This document shows, piece after piece, positions 7,395 to 12,965 of a stretch of 15,401 nucleotides of DNA. Below the pieces are notes generated by a model. The model did not search any database. It was not told where the DNA came from and saw only the letters and a program-made list of their open reading frames with translations. The DNA is from CACKLF01 sp002725175 (GTDB lineage: Bacteria; Pseudomonadota; Alphaproteobacteria; Rhodobacterales; Rhodobacteraceae). The stretch's first letter is position 1. Each line of letters begins with the position of its first letter. A program made the translations under genes and the position numbers. The stretch lies in the NCBI GenBank assembly GCA_002725175.2, contig PBQX02000117.1, forward strand, positions 1 to 15,401, written 5' to 3'.

Positions 7395-8621
7395 ATGACT
7401 TATGAAAAATTTAATTCCTTCAAAAATGGNCCAAATGAAGAGGGNAAATTCGGTCAATATGGAGGNCGGTTTGTTTCGGAAACTCTTATGCCANTAATTT
7501 TGGANTTAGAAAAAGAATATAACATTGCAAAGGAAAGTGANTCTTTNTGGGAAGAGATGAATGAGCTATGGAAAAATTATGTNGGCAGGCCTAGCCCTTT
7601 ATATTTTGCTGAAAGAATAACTGATTTTTTTGGGGGTGCTAAGATTTATTTTAAGAGAGATGAATTAAACCATACNGGAGCACACAAAATAAATAATGTT
7701 TTGGGACAGATAATTTTAGCCAGAAGAATGGGTAAAAGTAGAATTATAGCTGAAACAGGTGCTGGCCAACATGGGGTTGCTACGGCAACGGTATGTGCAA
7801 AATTTGGTCTGAAATGTGTTGTTTTTATGGGGAAAACAGATGTAGAACGTCAGGCACCAAACGTTTTTAGAATGAAATTATTGGGAGCTGAAGTAGTTCC
7901 TGTTACCTCAGGTAGAGCTACCTTAAAGGACGCTATGAATGAAGCTTTAAGAGACTGGGTCACAAATGTGAGGGATACGTTTTATTGTATAGGTACCGTT
8001 GCTGGACCNCACCCTTATCCAAAAATGGTTAGAGATTTTCAATCAATAATAGGTAAGGAGACAAAGGATCAAATTGTTAAAATTGAAGGTAGATTGCCTG
8101 ACAAGCTAATTGCTTGCATCGGCGGTGGATCAAATGCTATGGGCTTGTTTCATCCATTTTTGGATGATGAATCTGTTGATATTATCGGTGTTGAGGCTGG
8201 AGGAAAAGGGATAGATGATAATATGGAACATGCCGCATCCTTAACTGGAGGTAGACCAGGTGTGCTACATGGTAATAAAACTTACCTTTTGCAAGACGAT
8301 CATGGCCAAATTATTGAGGGGCACTCTATATCTGCTGGTCTAGATTATCCTGGTATAGGACCTGAACATTCCTTCCTAAATGATGCAAAAAGGGTAAAAT
8401 ATGTAGCAGTTACTGATAATGAGGCTTTGGAAGCTTTTCAATTTTGTAGCCAGTTAGAAGGAATTATTCCTGCTTTAGAGCCTAGCCATGCTTTAGCATA
8501 TACAAAGAAAATAGCTGGAAAACTATCTTCTGAAGAAATTATAGTTATGAACATGTGTGGAAGAGGAGATAAGGATATTTTTACCGTTGCAGACGCTTTA
8601 GGAATGAATATTTTATCATGA
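7395..8621 (+). CDS. trpB: Tryptophan synthase beta chain
   Basis: Condenses indole with serine to tryptophan using PLP. It normally pairs with TrpA in an alpha2beta2 complex. The 408-residue product contains the PLP lysine K98 in NH-GAHKINN, the AETGAGQHGVATA substrate-binding loop, the phosphate-cup CIGGGSNAMG (GGGSN 243-247) and the C-terminal GRGDKD. The long form of the gene, including HPYPKMVRDFQ, is the standard TrpB1 type. The ATG at 7395 is chosen because GGAG at 7383-7386 is well placed and FGQYGGRFVSETLMP follows at the family-typical distance. The frame is open further upstream to 7332, but that part overlaps trpF. Its 3' end overlaps pth. Unusually, trpA is not immediately downstream but on the other strand, about 1.3 kb away. 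Confidence 0.97.
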   Translation: MTYEKFNSFKNXPNEEXKFGQYGXRFVSETLMPXILXLEKEYNIAKESXSXWEEMNELWKNYXGRPSPLYFAERITDFFGGAKIYFKRDELNHXGAHKINNVLGQIILARRMGKSRIIAETGAGQHGVATATVCAKFGLKCVVFMGKTDVERQAPNVFRMKLLGAEVVPVTSGRATLKDAMNEALRDWVTNVRDTFYCIGTVAGXHPYPKMVRDFQSIIGKETKDQIVKIEGRLPDKLIACIGGGSNAMGLFHPFLDDESVDIIGVEAGGKGIDDNMEHAASLTGGRPGVLHGNKTYLLQDDHGQIIEGHSISAGLDYPGIGPEHSFLNDAKRVKYVAVTDNEALEAFQFCSQLEGIIPALEPSHALAYTKKIAGKLSSEEIIVMNMCGRGDKDIFTVADALGMNILS

Positions 8622-9188
8622 AATATTTTTAGATTGTATATTAATACCATTAATTATAAATGAATCATCATAAATTAAATCGGTAATATTTGACATTGTA
8701 TAATCTAAAATATTTGGTATTTGAGATTCCTCATCAGTTGTGAATCCAGACAGAACATAATTAGCTACAGATTTTTTGTTATCCGGTCTGCCAATACCTA
8801 TTCTTAAACGGCTATATTCTTGTCCAACCAAACTGCTAACAGATCTTAAGCCATTGTGACCACCATGGCCACCTCCAATTTTTTTTTTAAGGATGCCCCA
8901 GCTTANGTTTAAGTCATCATGAAAAATGAGTATATCTTTACAATTAATCTTGAAGAACTTTGATGCGCTTAATACCCCTTTTCCTGATTCATTCATAAAA
9001 GTACTAGGTTTTATTAATATTACTTGTTCGTCCGCAATTGNNCCCTTTGAATATTGATAGTTAGNTGAGTTGGTCCATAGGGGGAACGCACATTTTTCAT
9101 GTAAATAATCAACAAGCCTGAAGCCAATGTTGTGTCTATTACTTGAGTAGTTATTCCCTGGGTTACCTAGGCCTACGAGCAACTTCAT
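8616..9188 (-). CDS. pth: Peptidyl-tRNA hydrolase
   Basis: Cleaves peptidyl-tRNAs that drop off the ribosome, recycling tRNA. The 190-residue length is typical of the bacterial Pth family. Catalytic His19 lies in RHNIGF, Asn9 in VGLGNPG, and STFMNESG carries the conserved active-site Asn. FHDDL carries the catalytic-partner Asp, and GGGHGGHNGLRS is the tRNA-binding loop, so all key residues are present. It is 32 bases downstream of rplY in the same direction, an order (rplY-pth) common in Proteobacteria. Its stop TGA occupies 8618-8616, inside the end of the convergent trpB. Two adjacent N bases (9042-9043) and single ones at 8906 and 9065 leave a few residues unresolved. The C-terminal 20 residues are less conserved. 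Confidence 0.96.
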   Translation of the reverse strand: MKLLVGLGNPGNNYSSNRHNIGFRLVDYLHEKCAFPLWTNSXNYQYSKXXIADEQVILIKPSTFMNESGKGVLSASKFFKINCKDILIFHDDLNXSWGILKKKIGGGHGGHNGLRSVSSLVGQEYSRLRIGIGRPDNKKSVANYVLSGFTTDEESQIPNILDYTMSNITDLIYDDSFIINGINIQSKNIS

Positions 9189-9220
9189 GATTTCGTCGTC
9201 CTAATGATGAACCTGGTAGA

Positions 9221-9883
9221 TTAATTCGGNTCANTATTTTCGGTTTCANCATCNNCTTCATNGCCTTCTTCAGCTTCAGTTTCCGGTGAATCTTCCTCAT
9301 CTTCAGCTGATTTTAGCCCACTCGGACTTTGNATGTTCGCAATAACAAAATCTCTCCCCTGAATGGTTGTCTCTGCACCTTCAGGTAAATTTATGTTTGA
9401 GATATTAATTGTATCTCCTAATTCAAAGTCATTGAGGTCGACCTCCAATTCAGACGGTATTTCGGTTGCATTCACGATAAGTTCAACTTCAGGTCTTACT
9501 ACCGTAAGGACTCCCCCTCTTTTTATGCCGGGTGACGTTGCTTGATTTTTAAATTCTACGGGGATAAATAAGTTGATTCTAGATGTNTCTGAGAGCCTTA
9601 AAAAGTCAACATGAGTTGGTAAATTTCTTAGTGTGTCTTTTTGCACATCCCTACAAATCACCTTTTCTGATTTGTCTCCTAATTTAAGTTCAATTAATGT
9701 TGATTTAAATTTTCCAGCTTTTAGAAGTTTAAATAGTTCATTAAACTTGACTGTCAGTGCTTGAGGAGATGCTCCAGCCCCATANATTATTCCTGGTACA
9801 AGCTGCTGCCTTCGAGCAGCCCGTGCTGCACCTTTCCCCACATTTGGACGAACTGAGGCCTCAAGGCTTATCATATCAGACAT
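9221..9883 (-). CDS. rplY: 50S ribosomal protein L25/general stress protein Ctc
   Basis: Binds 5S rRNA in the large ribosomal subunit. The 220-residue protein is the long CTC form: an N-terminal L25 domain (about 1-95, including GKGAARAARRQQLVPGIIYG and THVDFLRL), then a TL5-type C-terminal beta domain (about 100-190, including PVEFKN, GVLTVVRPEVEL and GRDFVIAN). The tail from about residue 195 is strongly acidic (EDEEDSPETEAEEG) and rich in N codons, so its exact sequence is not fixed. The ATG at 9883 has a strong GGGAG upstream on the minus strand. A second Met at residue 4 is a less likely start. The gene lies between trpA (78 bases upstream) and pth (32 bases downstream). A TATAAT-like box in the trpA-rplY spacer has no clear -35, so a separate promoter is possible but weakly supported. 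Confidence 0.94.
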   Translation of the reverse strand: MSDMISLEASVRPNVGKGAARAARRQQLVPGIXYGAGASPQALTVKFNELFKLLKAGKFKSTLIELKLGDKSEKVICRDVQKDTLRNLPTHVDFLRLSXTSRINLFIPVEFKNQATSPGIKRGGVLTVVRPEVELIVNATEIPSELEVDLNDFELGDTINISNINLPEGAETTIQGRDFVIANXQSPSGLKSAEDEEDSPETEAEEGXEXDXETENXXPN

Positions 9884-9961
9884 AACTTTTCTCCCTGCAT
9901 AAATTAGTCAAAACAAATCTCATATAGGGCGGTTTATAGGGANATTATAGATAAAAGTAAA

Positions 9962-10777
9962 TTACATTTTTTTATAGAAGCNATTACCTATTTTTGCTCC
10001 GTTGGATAGAGATTTTATAAATTCTAAGATATTTTCATCTGGTTCCTTGTTTTCAATTTTNTCTATGATTGCAGAACCAACNACTACACCATCTGCTATA
10101 CCAGATACNGCTGCTGCATCTTCTGGGTTCTTAATGCCAAAACCAACGCAAATAGGCAAATTCGTCAATTTACGGATCCTATTAATCTCGGGGCCAAGTT
10201 TTTTGGCATCTACTCTGCCAGCTCCAGTGGTTCCAGTTATTGAAACATGGTAAACAAATCCTGAGCTATTATCTAAAATTCTAGGGAGCCTGGATTCGTN
10301 NCTTGTTGGGGTGCTCAATCGTATAAAGTCTATCCCATTTTTTTGAGCAGGAATACATAGNTCTCTATCTTCTTCTGGAGGCAANTCTACAATTATTAGT
10401 CCATCTACACCGGAGGATTTAGCTTTCTTTAGGAAATTTTCTACTCCAAAAGAATAAATCGGATTGTAGTATCCCATAAGAATTACTGGAGTTTCGTTAT
10501 TAACCTTTCGAAATTTTTTTACTAATTCTAAGATACTTTTTAGAGTTGTGCCCATTTGCAATGATCTGTTTCCAGCTCTTTGGATGGATGGGCCATCAGC
10601 CATTGGATCTGTAAAGGGAATNCCTAGCTCAATAATGTCCACGCCATATTTTGGAAAAGCTACCATTAAATCATATGTTTTATCTAAATTAGGATCTCCT
10701 GCCATGATAAAAGANATAAATGCNTTTTGATTGNTATTTTTCAAGTCTCCAAAAGTTTTTGCAATTCTTTTAACCAT
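9962..10777 (-). CDS. trpA: Tryptophan synthase alpha chain
   Basis: Cleaves indole-3-glycerol phosphate to indole, which is channelled to TrpB. The 271-residue TIM barrel is family length. Catalytic Glu50 lies in IIEL and Asp61 in IPFTDPMADGPSIQ. MGYYNPIYSFG, GLIIVDLPPEE, SITGTTGAG and CVGFGIKNPEDA are the expected barrel-strand motifs and phosphate-binding loops. The ATG at 10777 gives MVKRIAKTFGDLK, resembling family N-termini, though no strong Shine-Dalgarno is visible. In most alphaproteobacteria trpA follows trpB directly. Here it is inverted and separated from trpB by rplY and pth, yet every catalytic residue is intact, so it looks functional. It is divergent from ychF across 117 bases. 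Expression must be separate from trpFB, so balanced subunit supply cannot come from translational coupling. Confidence 0.96.
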   Translation of the reverse strand: MVKRIAKTFGDLKNXNQXAFXSFIMAGDPNLDKTYDLMVAFPKYGVDIIELXIPFTDPMADGPSIQRAGNRSLQMGTTLKSILELVKKFRKVNNETPVILMGYYNPIYSFGVENFLKKAKSSGVDGLIIVXLPPEEDRXLCIPAQKNGIDFIRLSTPTXXESRLPRILDNSSGFVYHVSITGTTGAGRVDAKKLGPEINRIRKLTNLPICVGFGIKNPEDAAXVSGIADGVXVGSAIIXKIENKEPDENILEFIKSLSNGAKIGNXFYKKM

Positions 10778-10894
10778 TTTATAAATTTGCNAGNGCTATN
10801 ATCTCGCGGCCTTTCATTTCAATCTTTTTTACTATATCAATTTTCGGAATGCTAACAAAGATAATAGAAATAAAAGTTTTTTTAAGGAAAGTCT
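10778..10894. promoter_or_regulatory. Divergent spacer between trpA and ychF
   Basis: These 117 bases must hold the start signals for both trpA (leftward) and ychF (rightward). The ychF side has AAGGA at about 10884-10888 as ribosome-binding site and a GATAAT -10-like box at 10860-10865 with no good -35. The trpA side contains three N bases and no clear boxes. No trp leader peptide with consecutive Trp codons and no attenuator-like stem was seen. It is one of the two edges of the inferred inverted segment. Confidence 0.35.
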
Positions 10895-11995
10895 ATGGGT
10901 TTTAAAACAGGTATAGTAGGGCTCCCTAATGTTGGGAAATCAACTTTATTTAACGCCCTTACGAGGACTGCAATTGCTCAGGCAGAAAATTTTCCCTTTT
11001 GTACAATAGAGCCAAATGTTGGTGAAGTCGCAGTACCTGACGAGAGGTTGCAAAAATTGGCACGAATAGCAGATTCAAAAGTAATAATTCCAGCAAAGAT
11101 GTCTTTTTGTGATATTGCTGGCTTAGTTAAAGGCGCTTCAGAAGGAGAAGGTTTAGGGAACAAGTTTTTAGCAAATATAAGAGAATGCGATGCGATTATT
11201 CATGTTCTTCGTTGCTTTGATGATACTGATGTAACTCATGTTTCAGGTTCGGTTGATCCTATAAGAGACTTGGAGATAATTAACACAGAATTAATTCTTG
11301 CTGATTTACAAAGTGTTGACAAGCAATTGGTTAACTTGACAAAAAAAATTAAAAGTGGTGATAAGTCGCTTCTCAAATTATATGATGTATTAATGAAAGC
11401 TAAGGATGGATTAGAAAGGGGTGAAGCCATCACATCTACAAATAGAACTGAAGAAGATCAGTTGCTGTTGAGTGATTTTCAATTTTTGACACTAAAGCCA
11501 GTATTATATGTCTGCAATGTAGATGAGGCTTCTGCCGCAACAGGAAACAGTTATTCTCAGAAAGTAAAGGATCATGTGATGGAAGAAAATTCAACTTCCA
11601 TAAACATTTCAGCTTCAATAGAGGAAGAGATTAGCCAAATTGCGAACCAGGAAGAACAAGATTTTTTCCTAAAGGAACTGGGATTAAACAGAACAGGATT
11701 AGATAGACTAATTATAGAAGGTTATAAATTGTTAGACTTATTAACTTTTTTTACCGTTGGTCCTAAGGAAGCTCGCGCTTGGACTGTAAGATCAGGTACT
11801 ACTGCACCAAAAGCAGGATCTGTAATTCATACAGATTTTGAGAAGGGTTTTATAAGAGCTGAAGTCATTCGTTGCAGAGAATATCTTGAGTTTTTGGGGG
11901 AGCAGAGAGCAAGAGAAGAAGGGAAATTACGTTCGGAGGGGAAGGGGTATTTAGTGGAAGATGGAGATATAATAAAATTTCTTTTTAATGTTTAA
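10895..11995 (+). CDS. ychF: Redox-regulated ATPase YchF (Obg-family)
   Basis: A universally conserved translation-associated P-loop NTPase that binds ribosomes and prefers ATP over GTP. The 366 residues are standard length. The G1 loop GLPNVGKST is at 9-17 and the G3 region DIAGLVKGAS at 73-82, with a hydrophobic residue where classical GTPases have Gln. The G4 position reads NVDE at 208-211, instead of NKxD, the change linked with ATP preference in this family. A helical insertion (about 130-200) and a C-terminal TGS domain (about 280-362, including LLTFFTVGPKEARAWT and AGSVIHTDFEKGFIRAEV) follow. The ATG at 10895 has AAGGA upstream. It converges on truA with five bases between the stops. 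The common partners rplY-pth lie next door but on the opposite strand. No N bases occur in the gene. Confidence 0.97.
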   Translation: MGFKTGIVGLPNVGKSTLFNALTRTAIAQAENFPFCTIEPNVGEVAVPDERLQKLARIADSKVIIPAKMSFCDIAGLVKGASEGEGLGNKFLANIRECDAIIHVLRCFDDTDVTHVSGSVDPIRDLEIINTELILADLQSVDKQLVNLTKKIKSGDKSLLKLYDVLMKAKDGLERGEAITSTNRTEEDQLLLSDFQFLTLKPVLYVCNVDEASAATGNSYSQKVKDHVMEENSTSINISASIEEEISQIANQEEQDFFLKELGLNRTGLDRLIIEGYKLLDLLTFFTVGPKEARAWTVRSGTTAPKAGSVIHTDFEKGFIRAEVIRCREYLEFLGEQRAREEGKLRSEGKGYLVEDGDIIKFLFNV

Positions 11996-12000
11996 AAAGG

Positions 12001-12789
12001 CTATATTTTTTTTTGAAAAGGACAAGAATCATAATCTACTTTTTCAAGGTAAAGGCCTTCCGGTGGTGCTACGGGTCCGCATGCTTTCCTATCCTTCAAT
12101 TCTAATATTTCTTTCATTTTTTTAACATTCCAACTTTTATTGCCTATTTTGAAAAGTGATCCTACTATGCTTCTTACCTGATTATGCAGAAAGCTCCTAG
12201 CTTCTATCCTTATAGAGATAACTTCTTCATCAACATTAAACATGTGACCTAAAGTCGAATTAATTTCTATCTTATCAATAGTTTTCACGGAGCTTTTAGC
12301 TTGGCATATTGAAGATCTAAAGGTTTGAAAATCATGTGTTCCAATTAAATAGCCGGATGCCTCCTGCATTTTCGGAATATCTAATGTATTTTTTATATTC
12401 CAGAATCTATATTTATTAAATATTTGCGGCACATTTCTTACCAAAAAGAGATAATTGTAATACCTTTTCCTGGCAGAGAACCTGGCGTGGAAATTTTCAC
12501 TGACTTCCGCCGCTTTTGTTATAGCGATAGGGTAGGGTTTAACATGATAGCTTAGCGCATGAATAAGAGATTTCGATTCCCAGTTATATTTAAGGTCAGA
12601 ATGTCCTACTTGTCCTAAGGCATGTACGCCTGAATCAGTTCTACCCGCACCAGTTATCCCTTGAGAGCTCTGGTCCAATTTTAATAGAGCATTATTAATT
12701 ACTCCTTGGACTGTCAGTTGTTCTTTTTGGATCTGCCAACCCTTGAAAGAAGAACCATCATATTCAATTTTAAAAGCGTATCGTGGCAT
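12001..12789 (-). CDS. truA: tRNA pseudouridine(38-40) synthase
   Basis: Converts uridines 38, 39 and 40 in the tRNA anticodon arm to pseudouridine. The 262 residues fit the family. IEYDGSSFKGWQ opens the first domain, catalytic Asp52 is in GAGRTDSGVHA (47-57), and ENFHARFSARKRYYNY is the conserved second motif. FLHNQVRSIVGSL and GPVAPPEGLYLEKVDY form the C-terminal half. The ATG at 12789 gives MPRYAFKIEYDG, the typical start. The stop TAG is five bases from the ychF stop on the other strand. A run of nine A (minus strand, opposite 12006-12014) lies just before the stop, encoding the KKI end. Length errors there would change only the last few residues. In many alphaproteobacteria truA follows def-fmt. 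Here that context is absent, and truA is divergent from ileS. Confidence 0.96.
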   Translation of the reverse strand: MPRYAFKIEYDGSSFKGWQIQKEQLTVQGVINNALLKLDQSSQGITGAGRTDSGVHALGQVGHSDLKYNWESKSLIHALSYHVKPYPIAITKAAEVSENFHARFSARKRYYNYLFLVRNVPQIFNKYRFWNIKNTLDIPKMQEASGYLIGTHDFQTFRSSICQAKSSVKTIDKIEINSTLGHMFNVDEEVISIRIEARSFLHNQVRSIVGSLFKIGNKSWNVKKMKEILELKDRKACGPVAPPEGLYLEKVDYDSCPFQKKI

Positions 12790-12842
12790 AAGTACCTATT
12801 ATAAATTACATCATATTTTTAGATCGTTCCAATATTTGAGCA

Positions 12843-12878
12843 TTTGGTGATTGTACCATCATCAAAATATACTATTAT
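12843..12878 (+). promoter_or_regulatory. Candidate ileS promoter with overlapping dyad
   Basis: TTGTAC (12851-12856) and TATTAT (12873-12878), 16 bases apart, form a reasonable sigma70-like promoter about 90 bases before ileS. An overlapping dyad pairs TTTGGTGAT (12843-12851) with ATCATCAAA (12858-12866) around a six-base centre, with one mismatch that would be a G-U wobble in RNA. A dyad over the -35 suggests an operator, but no regulator can be named. The assignment rests on pattern alone. Confidence 0.35.
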
Positions 12879-12965
12879 GGCAGAAATTTTAATACCGAAT
12901 AATTTAGATAAGTTTCTGAGAAAATAGCTTACCTTTACGTTTTATTTGGGCAATAGAGGGTGATC

